A stretch of 64,000 nucleotides of DNA, taken from assembly GCA_963751245.1 (NCBI GenBank), contig CAVVTR010000001.1, positions 62,001-126,000 on the forward strand. Reading direction: 5' to 3'. The DNA is from CAVVTR01 sp963751245 (GTDB lineage: Bacteria; Acidobacteriota; Thermoanaerobaculia; Thermoanaerobaculales; Thermoanaerobaculaceae). The position numbers and the translations under genes are program-made. The notes below the pieces were generated by a model that ran no database searches, was not told the origin of the DNA, and saw only the letters and a program-made list of their open reading frames with translations. This document shows, one piece after another, positions 35,401 through 46,315 of this stretch; positions within the stretch are counted from its first letter, which is position 1, and the number at the start of each line of letters is the position of its first letter.

Positions 35401-38358
35401 GGGGTCCACTTCGTCCTTCCCGAAGGGATCATGGTCACCCTGAGCGGGCTGATGGCGTTGGAGCCCCGCAGCGAGGGCCGGTTCGCCCTGGTCGGCGACC
35501 TCAACCTCGAGCGCGGAGTGTGGGACCGCAACTTCGACCTGACGGGCGCGATCCTGGGCCGCGGCGTCTCCTCGGCCCCGGTCGCCGTCGACGACCCCCT
35601 GGACCGAGTGGACGTGGACCTGCAGGTCACCACGGCGGCCGGCATCCAGGTGGACAACAACCTCGGCTCCCTGCAGCTGCGCTGGCAGCGCCTCTACGTG
35701 CGCGGCACCCTGGCCCGGCCGGCGCTGGCAGGCGAGATCCGTATCATGCCGAACGGCCAGCTCACCCTGGGCGGCTCCGTCAAGCAGATCTCCAAGGGCA
35801 TCATCGACTTCCCCGGCGAGTACGGGGCCGATCCCCACGTCGAGATCGTCACCGAGACGCCCCAGGGCCAGGGACCCACCGCCGCCACGCAGCAGCTCGG
35901 GCTCACCGACCTGGCCCAGGCCGGCCTGCTCCGCAGCGTGGGCAACGTTATCGGGCTGACCAACAGCAACCTCACCCCCATCGACATCGCCACCGAGACC
36001 GGCGTGGACCCGGGGACCAACCTGACAATCGCCCGGGTGATCAGCGAGAACACCGCGCTCTTCTTCAGCACCGACCTGACCAACACACAGCAGCAGACGA
36101 CGCTGCTGCAGCTGTGGAACTGGCGGGCCCTGCCGGGGTTCGCCGTCCAGGCCTTCACCTCCTCCACCGAGGGCGACGGCGCCGCCGTGCTCGAGCGGTT
36201 CCGCTTCGGCGGCACGACGAGGTCGCGGGAGCAGCGGCCCAAGCTCGACACCCTCCGCTTCGAGGGCTCGTGGCCCCTCAAGGTGCGCAGGCTGCGCGAG
36301 GCGGCGGGGTTCACCCGCGGCCAGGTCTTCGATCCGTTCATGGTCTTCGTCGGCGAGGCCCGCCTGGAGCGCGCGCTGGCGTCGGCCGGCTACCCCGAGG
36401 CCCGCGTGAAGGGGAAGGTCTCCGGAGCCCAGAGCAAGATCCTGTCGTTCACGGCCGAAACGGGCCCGTTCGTCCGCATCACCTTCTCCGGTGCGACGCT
36501 GCCCCTCGACGCCAAGGAACGGGTCCGCGCCCTCTACCAGCCCCCGCCCCTCGAGCAGCAGGCCATCTCGGACATGAAGGGCGCCCTGGGCCGCGAGCTC
36601 GCCAGCCTGGGCTATCCCGAAGCAACCGTCACGGCACACGCCGAGCCGGGAGGCGTCGCCTTCACCATCGAGAAGGGCGCCCACCTGCTCCTCGACCGCC
36701 TGCGCCTCTCGGGTGTCCCGGAGGAGACCCGCCGCGCCCTGGAGCCGCTCATGAACGCGCCGCCGATCCTCGCCGCGCTGCTGGCGGGCGAGCAGGCGGC
36801 GACGGACCGCCTCAAGACCCTGCTCACCACCGAGGGCTTCCCCGACGCGAAGGTCACGGGAGCGGTCCTCGAGCGGGGCGACGACGACACCGGCACCGTC
36901 AGGGTGTCCGTCGACGCCGGCCGCCGCATCCTCGTCGGACGCATCCTGCTCGAGGGCGACGACCCCCTCGGCGTCGCGGGCTCGGAGGCGTTCCCCCTGA
37001 AGCCGGGCGTGCCGCTGCGGACGCGGACCATCGCCGCGGCCGTGGGAGCGATCCGCGACCGCTACGAGAACGACGGCTACCCGGCCGTGTCCGTCCGCAC
37101 GCAGGTCGAGCGCAGGCCCGGCGACGCCTGGGACGTCCGGATCTCCCTCGATCCCGGCGAGCACGTCACTGTGAGCGACGTGGTGATCAGCGGCGCGCCG
37201 GACATCCGCAGGTCGGTGCTGCGCAAGGGCATCACCGTCCACGAGGGAGACCCGGTCAGGCTGTCGGCCCTGGATGCCACCGCCTCGAACATCGCGTCGT
37301 TCGACCCCGTCGCCTCCGTCATCGTGACGCGGAAGGACCACGGAACGACCTCGACCATCGACGTTGCGCTCACCGAGAAGCCCCGCTGGACGGTGGGGAC
37401 CGGCCTGCGGTACCGCTCCGGGACCGGCAGCGAGGTGCTCCTCGACCTGCGCGACTCCAACCTGTTCGGGCGGGGCATCGGCGTCAACCTCACCGGCCAC
37501 TACGGCACCGACAACCGCGCCGGGCGGCTCTACCTCTACCTGCCGCCGCCCCCCGGCGGGCGGCTCTCCTTCGACGGATGGCTGTCGGAGTCGTACCTGC
37601 GCCAGAACGGCCTCATCGAGCGCACGAACACCATCACCCTCGAGGGCAGGCTGCCCCGGGAGGCAGGGGTGGAGCTGCGCGGCTACCTGACCCGCGAGCG
37701 GACGCGGACCACGGGGCAGACGGCCGCATCCACCTTCCCCGAGCAGATCGTCACCCTGGCCTCGGTCGGCGGGCAGCTCATCGTCGACCGCCGCGACGAC
37801 TTCTTCAACCCCACCCGGGGGTGGTACGGGGCGCTCGACGTGAGCTACAGCCCCCTCTTCCTCGGCTCCACCGACCGGATCATCCGCGCCCTGGGCTCGT
37901 TCTCGGTGGCGACCACGCCGGGTTCCCGCTGGATCTGGGCCCAGGGCCTGCGGCTGGGCTCGGCGAAGTCCCTGGACGGCCCCCTGCCCGAGACGCAGAC
38001 GGCGAGGTTCTTCGCCGGCGGCGAGACCACCGTACGAGGCTTCGCCCAGGACACGGTGGGACCCCTGGGGCTCGTGGACGGCACGCTGCGGCCGCTGGGG
38101 GGAGGCGCGCTGCTCGTGCTCAACGAGGAGATGCGCTACCGGCTGACGCCGAACATCCTGCTGGCCGCCTTCGTGGACGCCGGCCAGGTCCAGGAAAACT
38201 GGTCGGGGTTCAACTTCGAGCTGAGCGCGGGCAGCGGCCTCGGCGTCCGCGTCCTCACGCCCATCGGCCCGCTGCGCCTGGACCTCGCGTGGCCGGTGCT
38301 GCGCCCCAACGGTAACAGTGGCGCGAGGATCTACGTGGGCTTCGGCGAGGCGTTCTGA
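32425..38358 (+). CDS. TamB-Omp85 (TamA/BamA) single-chain fusion
   Basis: One uninterrupted frame of 1,977 residues. A signal-anchor helix (RWSVAVLGATVAALLIAVSL, residues ~23-43) has no obvious cleavage site. An AsmA/TamB-type region of repeated beta strands follows. The TamB C-terminal domain is at ~1,070-1,270 (DNNLGSLQLRWQRLYVRGTL, then GEIRIMPNGQLTLGG and IDFPGEYGADPHVEI). Five POTRA-like units follow at about 1,275, 1,352, 1,423, 1,505 and 1,580 (for example LERALASAGYPEARVKGKV and IRDRYENDGYPAVSVRTQV). An Omp85 barrel completes it, with the FAGGETTVRGFAQD loop-6 motif near 1,862 and a terminal aromatic (VGFGEAF). In Proteobacteria TamA and TamB are separate proteins. Here one chain would reach from inner to outer membrane. 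ATG 32425 or 32431 both fit; no strong ribosome site. Confidence 0.92.
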   Translation: MDMVSDRQRAADKGNRRRAHWFRWSVAVLGATVAALLIAVSLPPVQRALWILAARRIEAATGLRVEVRDIGVRWWPARLHAGDLSVAAPGRPPLATADTLVASWSWVRLVTRHRLETITVDGLHVEMSAVGEAPPPASDPPAGDPPAPDPPPSAPAWPALEIGSLSVHGGAAAVGLGIAGLDADGVRLTGSLLGGRASATLDATTVSLNRDGRRLPLGRLTATAGATPEGVVLHGADLAGAAVEAHLSGSARPVLSTRELTLRLRATIPAAETLGWWEPALQSRFDAGGTVSFDGTVTWRRGQGLGVEGSGRGEGLHVAGYPVTGFRITTPEGRFLVEAHDPSWGSVTLGPVAPSAIPFDASLEGLSLEPLRSLMSPDTRALMPARAALTGHASGTAPLPLAMDGLTASAALTLSWPAGSVSLAGRVVGRSVQDLSLRASLPGAVATASGRATVGSSVDLEADVQATEPEKLAAVLAAWLPSLAPAAPGGGPLHAVATLSGDWSAPTLSARVRWQRPEIAGRCLDTLDGEVRGTAAEATWNVTAAVGGAEVTAAGTASLARRSATAAWSLSGLPAATAVVLALPASSLSPAGTIDGRGTARLEPGQWAVEDAAVRWSGAALGRWQADTVSLAGSAGSGGFRVDSLRVALPEGRVFARGSLEGLTPAAPLDLEIHWRDVGLRTFTETVPVALDGCLDGDVELQGTLGTPTGHALLRWEPRASGSALEPLSLRGTLARGSLDVTSEQLLSAAGSLTMHAILPLGDLPRPSWLYPHAPSGPATVTAHAEALELTPLVSLLGPRAAALPIRSGLDLSLRWDPLTPRTAVGRLELPGLTVGEGAGAVRAVRTPAVVLTGGRLEVESLDLEGRTSVIAGGGIVDVARSAIDVSLNATLAPDLMQIVVPAVSFRGAVQARLEITGPFDAPTGTVSVSQTGGSMVVLDPPVQVTGLTVKTSFSGGVLDIDGGSADVNGGRVDLGGGWDPRVQQGIVAELEGVHFVLPEGIMVTLSGLMALEPRSEGRFALVGDLNLERGVWDRNFDLTGAILGRGVSSAPVAVDDPLDRVDVDLQVTTAAGIQVDNNLGSLQLRWQRLYVRGTLARPALAGEIRIMPNGQLTLGGSVKQISKGIIDFPGEYGADPHVEIVTETPQGQGPTAATQQLGLTDLAQAGLLRSVGNVIGLTNSNLTPIDIATETGVDPGTNLTIARVISENTALFFSTDLTNTQQQTTLLQLWNWRALPGFAVQAFTSSTEGDGAAVLERFRFGGTTRSREQRPKLDTLRFEGSWPLKVRRLREAAGFTRGQVFDPFMVFVGEARLERALASAGYPEARVKGKVSGAQSKILSFTAETGPFVRITFSGATLPLDAKERVRALYQPPPLEQQAISDMKGALGRELASLGYPEATVTAHAEPGGVAFTIEKGAHLLLDRLRLSGVPEETRRALEPLMNAPPILAALLAGEQAATDRLKTLLTTEGFPDAKVTGAVLERGDDDTGTVRVSVDAGRRILVGRILLEGDDPLGVAGSEAFPLKPGVPLRTRTIAAAVGAIRDRYENDGYPAVSVRTQVERRPGDAWDVRISLDPGEHVTVSDVVISGAPDIRRSVLRKGITVHEGDPVRLSALDATASNIASFDPVASVIVTRKDHGTTSTIDVALTEKPRWTVGTGLRYRSGTGSEVLLDLRDSNLFGRGIGVNLTGHYGTDNRAGRLYLYLPPPPGGRLSFDGWLSESYLRQNGLIERTNTITLEGRLPREAGVELRGYLTRERTRTTGQTAASTFPEQIVTLASVGGQLIVDRRDDFFNPTRGWYGALDVSYSPLFLGSTDRIIRALGSFSVATTPGSRWIWAQGLRLGSAKSLDGPLPETQTARFFAGGETTVRGFAQDTVGPLGLVDGTLRPLGGGALLVLNEEMRYRLTPNILLAAFVDAGQVQENWSGFNFELSAGSGLGVRVLTPIGPLRLDLAWPVLRPNGNSGARIYVGFGEAF

Positions 38359-38640
38359 CCGTTCCGGAGGGGAGCTGGCGGCCCCGCGGCCGCCGTCTTC
38401 ACCGCCGGTACCGGTGCGGCGCTCCTCCGCCCCTGTCCGCCGGCCGGGAACGCCCCGGAAGGAGGGAGAGGCTCAGGTGTCCGACACGTACGACCTCGTG
38501 GTCATCGGAACCGGCGCCGCCGAGGCGGCGGACCGACTGCGGCGGCTGCCGGGTCCAGGAGCCGGCGAGGTCATCAACCTCTTCGCCCTGGCGGTCCGCT
38601 TCTCCATCCCCGCCGAGGCGCTCCGCCACGCCAGGCTGGC

Positions 38641-40611
<1,971 letters not shown>

Positions 40612-40799
40612 CCGCTTCTCCCCTCCGGAGCGCGCCATCGCCGGGGGCGGCCTCCCGGGCCGCGGCTCCCTGCCGCACCGCCCCGCCGCTGGGCCCGCGG
40701 GCGCCGAGCGCGCCGTGTTGTGCAACGTGGCTTCTGCGACGGCCATTTCAGCGCTGGTCCCGCGGCTGCGACGCGGCCGCGGCCGCCGCCTCGCGCTCC

Positions 40800-42823
40800 C
40801 TACGCGTCGACGCCGCGGCCGGCGAGGAACGCCAGGAAGGCCTCCTCGTCCAGGATCGACACGCCCAGCGACCTCGCCTCGTCCAGCTTCGAGCCGGGAT
40901 CGGCGCCCACCACCACGTAGTCCGTGGTGCGGCTGACCGACGACGTGACCCGCCCTCCGTGGCGCTCCACGAGGCCCTTCGCGTCGCGGCGGCTGAGGCG
41001 CTCGAGCCCTCCGGTGAACACGAAGGCGAGCCCCGCGAGGGGGGCGCCGGACGCCGTCCCGCCGCCTCCGGGCGGCCGCACGCCCGCCACCTCCACGCGC
41101 CCGTCCAGCAGACGATCGAGGAGCGCCGCGTGGCGCGGGGCCCGGAAGAACCCGGCGATCTGCTCCGCCATGCGCGGCCCCACGCCGGGCACCTCCTCGA
41201 GCGCTTCCTCCGTGGCCGCTCTGACCGCCTCCAGCGTCCCGAAGTGACCGGCCAGGTCCCGGGCGACCTTGACGCCGACCTCGGGGATGCCGAGCCCGAA
41301 CAGGAACCGGTGCAGCTCCACCGGGGAGGCGCCGCGGATGGCGGCGATCAGCTTGCCGGCGGACTTCTCCGCGAACCCCTCCAGCGGCACGAGCTGGCCG
41401 GCGCGCAGGTCGAAAAGATCGGGGAGGTCGCCGACGAGCCCCTGCTCCACCAGGAGCTGGGCCGTTTCCTCGCCGAGCCCCTCGATGTCGAGGGCGTCCC
41501 GGGACGCGAAGTGCTGCAGCCGGCCGGTGCGCTGGGCGGGGCAGTCGAAGCCGTTGGGGCAGACGGTGAAAGGTCCGCGCTGCTCCAGGGGGGTGCCGCA
41601 AGAGGGGCAGCGGGCGGGCATCTCGAAGCGCGGTCCCCGTTCGCGGCCGTCGTCGATGCGCTCCACGATCTGGGGAATCACGTCCCCGGCGCGCTGGACG
41701 CGGACCGTGTCCCCCTCGCGCACGTCCTTGCGCTCCACCTCCTCACGGTTGTGCAGGGTCGCCCGGCTGACCGTCACGCCGCCCAGCTCCACGGGCCGCA
41801 TGATCGCCACCGGGGTCACCACGCCGGTGCGCCCCACCCCGGCGACGATGCGCAGCACCCGCGTCACCTCCCGGCGGGGGGGAACTTGTAGGCGAACGCC
41901 CAGCGGGGGTGGCGGGAGGTCCACCCCACGAGCTCCCGCGCCGCGAGGCGGTCGAGCTTGACCACGATGCCGTCGATCTCGTACGCGAGGTCGTCCCGCC
42001 GCTCCCCCAGCTCCCGGTGGTAGTCGATGACCTGGTCCACCGTGGTCCCCAGGCGCACCAGCTCGTTCACCCTGAGCCCCCAGGAGCGCAGGGCCTCGAG
42101 GATCAGCGTCTGGCTCTCCACCTCGCCGCCGTCCAGGCGGAGGATGTCGTAGAAGTAGGCGTCGAGGGGCCGGGAAGCGGTGATCCTCGGATCGAGCTGG
42201 CGCAGCGAGCCCGCAGCCGCGTTGCGGGGGTTCGCGAATGGCGGGCGCCCGTCGTTCATGAGAGCCTCGTTGAGCGCCTCGAACTCCGGGGTCCGCATGA
42301 TCACCTCGCCGCGCACCGCGAGGAGGGCGGGGGGCGTGGCGGTCCGCAGCCGCAGCGGCACCGTCCGGATGGTGCGGACGTTCTCCGTGACCCCCTCGCC
42401 GCGGACGCCGTCCCCCCGGGTGCTGGCGCGGACCAGGACGCCTTCTGCGTAGACGAGCTCCACCGACAGGCCGTCGAGCTTGGGCTCCATGACGTAGGTC
42501 ACGGCGTCGCCGACCGCCTTGCGGATGCGGTCGTCGAAACGGCGCAGCGCCGTCTCCTCCCGGTCGGAATCCAGGCTGAGCATGGGCGCCTGGTGCTCCA
42601 CGGTGGGGAAGGCGTCCACCGGCCGCCCCGCCACCCGGCGGGTCGGGGAGTCCGGCGACACCAGCCCGGGGAATCGCTCCTCCAGCCCCTCCAGCTCGTG
42701 GAAGAGCGCGTCGTATGCTTCGTCGGAGATCTCCGGCGCGTCCTTGACGTAGTAGAGATGGTCGTGGTGCCGGATAGTCTCCCGGAGCTCCCTGATCCTC
42801 TTCTCCGCCGCCGTCGCGTCCAT
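40800..42823 (-). CDS. ligA: NAD+-dependent DNA ligase, frameshifted
   Basis: The N-terminal part (from ATG 42821-42823) has the Ia domain (HDHLYYVKDAPEISDEAYD) and the adenylation motif EPKLDGLSVEL with the active-site Lys, ending RWAFAYKFPP. The next expected residues (RREVTRVLRIVAGVGRTGVVTPVA) lie in another frame, and the switch falls at a run of seven G at 41876-41882. A one-base homopolymer indel therefore splits the gene. The rest is complete: OB fold, four-Cys zinc finger (CPSCGTPL then CPNGFDCPAQ), helix-hairpin-helix repeats and a C-terminal BRCT domain. Since ligA is essential, a sequencing error is far more likely than a true mutation. A TACAAT on the minus strand near 42868-42873 is a candidate -10. 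Confidence 0.9.
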
Positions 42824-42921
42824 GAGCCTTCCCGACCTCCCGTCGTCACCGCTGGTGAGGCCACCATTGTAGAAGCGCGGCGGCACGGCCGCGCCCCGGC
42901 GCACCCCGGGGCCGCCGGAGC

Positions 42922-43218
42922 TTACGACCCGAGCCTCGCGATGCCCCGGATCCGGTTCTCCAGCACGCCGACGTCCCGGGCGCGCCCGACCACGTGGTAG
43001 ATCTCGTCGCGGACGTGGACGTCCGCCACGATGGCGTCCTCGGCGTCGCTGCCCACCCGCCGGAAGTTGACCTCCACGGTCTCCCCCACCAGGTTGTCGT
43101 CCTCCAGCGCGCTCTCCAGATCCACGTCGACGGGGAGGTCGCTGCCGTCCAGGAGATCGAAGCCCTCCGCGTGAATGGTCTCCAGGAGCTCCTCGAATCG
43201 CAGTCTCGTCTTGACCAT
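42922..43218 (-). CDS. small acidic protein of unknown function
   Basis: 98 residues, soluble, rich in Asp, Glu and Val (LPVDVDLESALEDDNLVGETVEVNF). Predicted as a mixed alpha/beta fold; the C-terminal half (HVRDEIYHVVGRARDVGVLENRI) looks like a small beta domain. GGAGAG lies 4 nt before the ATG. It is divergent from the sensor kinase across an AT-rich 150-bp region. No family is recognised. Confidence 0.6.
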   Translation of the reverse strand: MVKTRLRFEELLETIHAEGFDLLDGSDLPVDVDLESALEDDNLVGETVEVNFRRVGSDAEDAIVADVHVRDEIYHVVGRARDVGVLENRIRGIARLGS

Positions 43219-43272
43219 CTCACTCTCCCCGTACTCTTCCTACCCCTGCGGCCTGCCTGTTTATTCCAGCGT

Positions 43273-43298
43273 TCTCAATATGATACGAAATTTTGAGA
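43273..43298. promoter_or_regulatory. AT-rich dyad TCTCAA-N14-TTGAGA in a divergent promoter region
   Basis: Six-bp perfect arms with 14-nt spacing, in an AT-rich island that stands out against the surrounding G+C-rich DNA between the 98-residue protein (-) and the kinase gene (+). The next bases, GGAATCTT at 43300-43307, recur as the reverse complement AAGATTCC at 46143-46150, upstream of the sigma-54 promoter. A binding site for the adjacent response regulator is possible but unproven. Confidence 0.4.
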
Positions 43299-43341
43299 CG
43301 GAATCTTCGAAGTACCCCGCGCGTTCGACGGCCCCGGCCGC

Positions 43342-43347
43342 TAGAAT
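43342..43347 (+). promoter_or_regulatory. -10-like element TAGAAT upstream of the sensor kinase
   Basis: TAGAAT ends 23 nt before the preferred GTG start at 43371, matching the spacing seen before other genes here. Confidence 0.35.
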
Positions 43348-43370
43348 GAACGATGAACAGGGGAGGACAC

Positions 43371-44705
43371 GTGGCGACCGGGCTCGAGAGGGATCGGCTG
43401 GCCGGCATGCCGGCGGCGGCAGAGGTACCGCTGGTCTCCGACGAGGCCCGTACCGTGATGCTCCAGGAGTCCGTGCTCATCGTCCTGAACCTGGCCGTCC
43501 TCGCCGTCCTGGCGCTGGTCCACGTCCTCTTCCGCCCGCTGGTGGGCACCCCTCCCCAGCTGTTCTTCGTCGTGGTGTTCGGCCGCATCCTCATGCAGTC
43601 GGTGGAGCTCATCTGGCTCCACACGCCCCAGGGGCCCCGGAACCTGCCACAGCTGCTCGCCTACTCCCGCGCCTCGATCTGGGTGAACCTGGCGTTCGCC
43701 TTCGTCATCTCGCGCCTGGGCGGCATGGAGGACAGCCACTACGCGGTGCTCATCGTCATCCCGGTGATCGCGGCCGCGTTCCGCCACTCCCCGCGGGGTG
43801 TGGCGCTGGTGCTCGGCGTCGCCGTGGCCATGACCTTCGTGGAGGTGTGGCTCTACTTCCGGGCCCACCCGGCGACCAGCCGGATCGAGTACTTCGAGGC
43901 GTCCAACGTCGTGCTCATCTACATCGTCGTGGCCCTCGTGGTGGCCCTCCTCGCGCGTCTGCTGCGGCGGGAGAGCCACGCCCTCAGGAGCAGCGTCTCC
44001 GAGCTCGGCATGACCCGCGACCGTCTCGTGGAGGAGGAGAAGCTGGCCGCGGTGGGGCGGCTGTCGAGCGCCATCGCCCACGAGGTGCGCAACCCCGTGG
44101 CGATGATCGTGAGCTCGCTCAGCCTGGCGGAGAGCGAGACCCGCTCGCCGGAGGAGCGCCGGGAGATGGTCGCCGTGGCCCGGCGGGAAGCCCACCGACT
44201 CGAGCACCTGACCACCGACCTGCTCGCCTACGCCCGCCGCAAGCCTCCGGAGCGCCGCCGCACGTCCATGTGCACCACCGTCGGCTACCTGGCCGGGCTG
44301 GTCCAGGCCCGCGCCGAGGAGTCCGGCGTGACGCTGGCCACCTCCTGCCCCGGCGAGCTGGTGGCCTTCATGGACCCCTTCCAGATCCACCAGGCAGTGC
44401 TCAACCTGCTGGTCAACGCCATCGACGCCACCGGGCGCGGCGGCCTCGTGGAGCTCGGCGCGCGGCCGGACGGCGGGGGGGTGACGGTCTGGGTCGCAAA
44501 CAGCGGGGAGGCCATCGCCGACGACGTCGTCTCGCGGATCTTCGAGCCCTTCTTCACCACCAGGCCCACCGGGACCGGACTGGGGCTCGCCATCGCCCGG
44601 GCCATCGCCGAGGCCCACGGAGGGGAGACCGTCCTCGCCGCCAACCGGTCCGGGGCGGTCCGCTTCGAGCTGCGCCTGCCGGCCTTGCCGGAGGGCGGAG
44701 CGTGA
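43371..44705 (+). CDS. membrane sensor histidine kinase (NtrB/AtoS-like)
   Basis: About 444 residues. The N-terminal half has six hydrophobic segments (VLIVLNLAVLAVLALV to LIYIVVALVVALLARL) without a large periplasmic domain. A dimerisation/phosphoacceptor helix follows with IAHEVRNPVAMIVSS (phosphorylatable His), then an ATPase domain: HQAVLNLLVNAIDAT (N box), the VANSGEAI region (G1-like) and FEPFFTTRPTGTGLGLAIAR. That last block is typical of kinases paired with sigma-54 regulators. The start GTG 43371 was preferred over ATG 43353 because GGGGAGG precedes it. The partner regulator begins 13 nt after the stop. Its signal probably enters through the membrane part; nature unknown. Confidence 0.88.
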   Translation: MATGLERDRLAGMPAAAEVPLVSDEARTVMLQESVLIVLNLAVLAVLALVHVLFRPLVGTPPQLFFVVVFGRILMQSVELIWLHTPQGPRNLPQLLAYSRASIWVNLAFAFVISRLGGMEDSHYAVLIVIPVIAAAFRHSPRGVALVLGVAVAMTFVEVWLYFRAHPATSRIEYFEASNVVLIYIVVALVVALLARLLRRESHALRSSVSELGMTRDRLVEEEKLAAVGRLSSAIAHEVRNPVAMIVSSLSLAESETRSPEERREMVAVARREAHRLEHLTTDLLAYARRKPPERRRTSMCTTVGYLAGLVQARAEESGVTLATSCPGELVAFMDPFQIHQAVLNLLVNAIDATGRGGLVELGARPDGGGVTVWVANSGEAIADDVVSRIFEPFFTTRPTGTGLGLAIARAIAEAHGGETVLAANRSGAVRFELRLPALPEGGA

Positions 44706-44718
44706 GGGGAGGCGCACG

Positions 44719-46095
44719 GTGCCACGGATCCTGATCGTCGACGACGAGGCCAACATGCGCCGCATCCTGGCGTCGATCCTCGAAGAGGACGGCCACGACG
44801 TGATCGACTCCGGCACGGTGGCCGACGCCCGGGGGGCCCTCGCCAGCGCCTCCCTGGACCTGGTGATCACGGACCAGAAGCTCCCCGACGGCGACGGCCT
44901 TGCGGTCATCCGGGCGGCGAGCGACTTCGACCCGACCCTGCCGGTCATCATGCTGACCGCGTATGCCACCGTCGAGCTGGCCGTCGAGGCGATGCGCCAG
45001 GGCGCCTTCGACTTCATCCCCAAGCCGTTCCTGCCCGAGCCCGTGCTGGCCGCCGTGCGGCGCGCCCTGGAGCACACCGCCCTGCTGCGGGAGAACGCCC
45101 GGCTCCGCGGCCAGGTCCGCCGCCTCGACCCCACCGCTGATCTCATCGGCGACAGCCCCGGCATGCTCCAGGCCAAGGAGCTCATCGCCCGCGTCGCTCC
45201 GACCAGCGCCACGGTCCTCATCACCGGGGAGACCGGCACGGGGAAGGAGCTCGTGGCGCGGGCGGTCCACGCAGCGAGCCCGAGGGCCCACGGACCCTTC
45301 GTGGCGGTCAACTGCGCCGCCTTCACCGAGACCCTCCTGGAGAGCGAGCTGTTCGGCCACGAGCGCGGCGCGTTCACCGGGGCGGAACGGGCCCGGGAGG
45401 GCCTCTTCGAGGCCGCCGACCAGGGCACCCTCCTCCTCGACGAGGCCGGGGAGATGTCGTTGCCGCTGCAGGCCAGGCTGCTCCGCGTCCTCATGAACGG
45501 CGAGGTGGTCCGCGTGGGCTCGCGGGTGGTGCGCCGCGTGGACGTGCGCATCCTCGCGGCCACCCACCGCGATCTCCAGCAGCGGGTCCGCGAAGGGCTC
45601 TTCCGGGAGGACCTCTACTACCGGCTCGCGGTGGTCCCCCTGCCCATGCCCCCCCTGCGCGAGCGCCGGGAGGACATCCCCCGCCTCGTGGAGCACTTCC
45701 TCCACGCGGTCGCGGTGGACCTGAAGATGCCCCGCCACACCATCACCCCCGCCGCCGTGGAGCAGCTCCAGCGCTACCCCTTCCCCGGCAACGTCCGGGA
45801 GCTCCGCAACCTGGTGGAGCGGGCGTGCATCCTGGCGAGGGAGACCGCCATCGGCCCCCACGAGCTCCCCGCCCTGGACGGCGAGGCGGAGGCGTCCGGA
45901 GGCGAGGCGCCGCTGGACGGCTTCGTGGCGTCGCTCCCCGGGAGCCTCGACCTCCGCGACACCCTGGACGAGGTGGAGCGGCGCATCCTGCAGCGTGCGC
46001 TGGAGGCGGCCGGCGGGGTGCAGGCCGAAGCCGCCCGCAGCCTCGGGCTGTCGCGCAGCGACATCGGGTACAAGATCCGCAAGCTCGGCCTGTGA
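44719..46095 (+). CDS. sigma-54-dependent response regulator (NtrC family)
   Basis: 458 residues with the three NtrC-type domains. The receiver has acidic DDE at 8-10, phospho-Asp52 in LVITDQKL, and the conserved T and K. The AAA+ domain has Walker A GETGTGKE, the sigma-54 contact loop GAFTGA, Walker B TLLLDEAGEM and the arginine-finger segment FREDLYYRLAVVPLPMPPLRER. The Fis-type HTH is at the C-terminus (AARSLGLSRSDIGYKIRKLGL region). It should activate sigma-54 promoters after phosphorylation by the preceding kinase. A perfect sigma-54 promoter lies only 136 nt beyond its stop, so the rubrerythrin gene is the obvious target. GGGGAGGCGCACG precedes the GTG start. Confidence 0.95.
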   Translation: MPRILIVDDEANMRRILASILEEDGHDVIDSGTVADARGALASASLDLVITDQKLPDGDGLAVIRAASDFDPTLPVIMLTAYATVELAVEAMRQGAFDFIPKPFLPEPVLAAVRRALEHTALLRENARLRGQVRRLDPTADLIGDSPGMLQAKELIARVAPTSATVLITGETGTGKELVARAVHAASPRAHGPFVAVNCAAFTETLLESELFGHERGAFTGAERAREGLFEAADQGTLLLDEAGEMSLPLQARLLRVLMNGEVVRVGSRVVRRVDVRILAATHRDLQQRVREGLFREDLYYRLAVVPLPMPPLRERREDIPRLVEHFLHAVAVDLKMPRHTITPAAVEQLQRYPFPGNVRELRNLVERACILARETAIGPHELPALDGEAEASGGEAPLDGFVASLPGSLDLRDTLDEVERRILQRALEAAGGVQAEAARSLGLSRSDIGYKIRKLGL

Positions 46096-46230
46096 CCCCC
46101 CGGAGCGTCCGAGAATTCCGACGGCCCGGCCGATGCTGTCCAAAGATTCCTACACCCAGGCCTTTCACCCGATTCGGATAATTCTTCCAAGACACTATCG
46201 ATACTCCTTTTCGACGGTCGCCGCGAAACC

Positions 46231-46246
46231 TGGCACGTGCCTTGCT
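46231..46246 (+). promoter_or_regulatory. sigma-54 (-24/-12) promoter of the rubrerythrin gene
   Basis: TGGCACG-N4-TTGCT matches the sigma-54 consensus TGGCACGNNNNTTGCW at every fixed position, with the invariant GG and GC 10 nt apart. The start codon of the rubrerythrin gene is 70 nt downstream, preceded by AAGGAGGGTGATCG, a very strong ribosome site. The upstream 130 bp is AT-richer than its surroundings and could hold enhancer sites for the adjacent regulator. Confidence 0.88.
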
Positions 46247-46315
46247 CTCCTCCGGCACCGACAGGCCGCCGAGCGGCCGAAACCACAACCGACCGATCCA
46301 AGGAGGGTGATCGAC

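Noticed and set aside
34726..37500. Another ~924-codon minus-strand frame opposite the TamB-Omp85 gene
   Set aside because: Same reasoning: a composition artefact of the antisense of a recognisable gene, with no ribosome site or domain.
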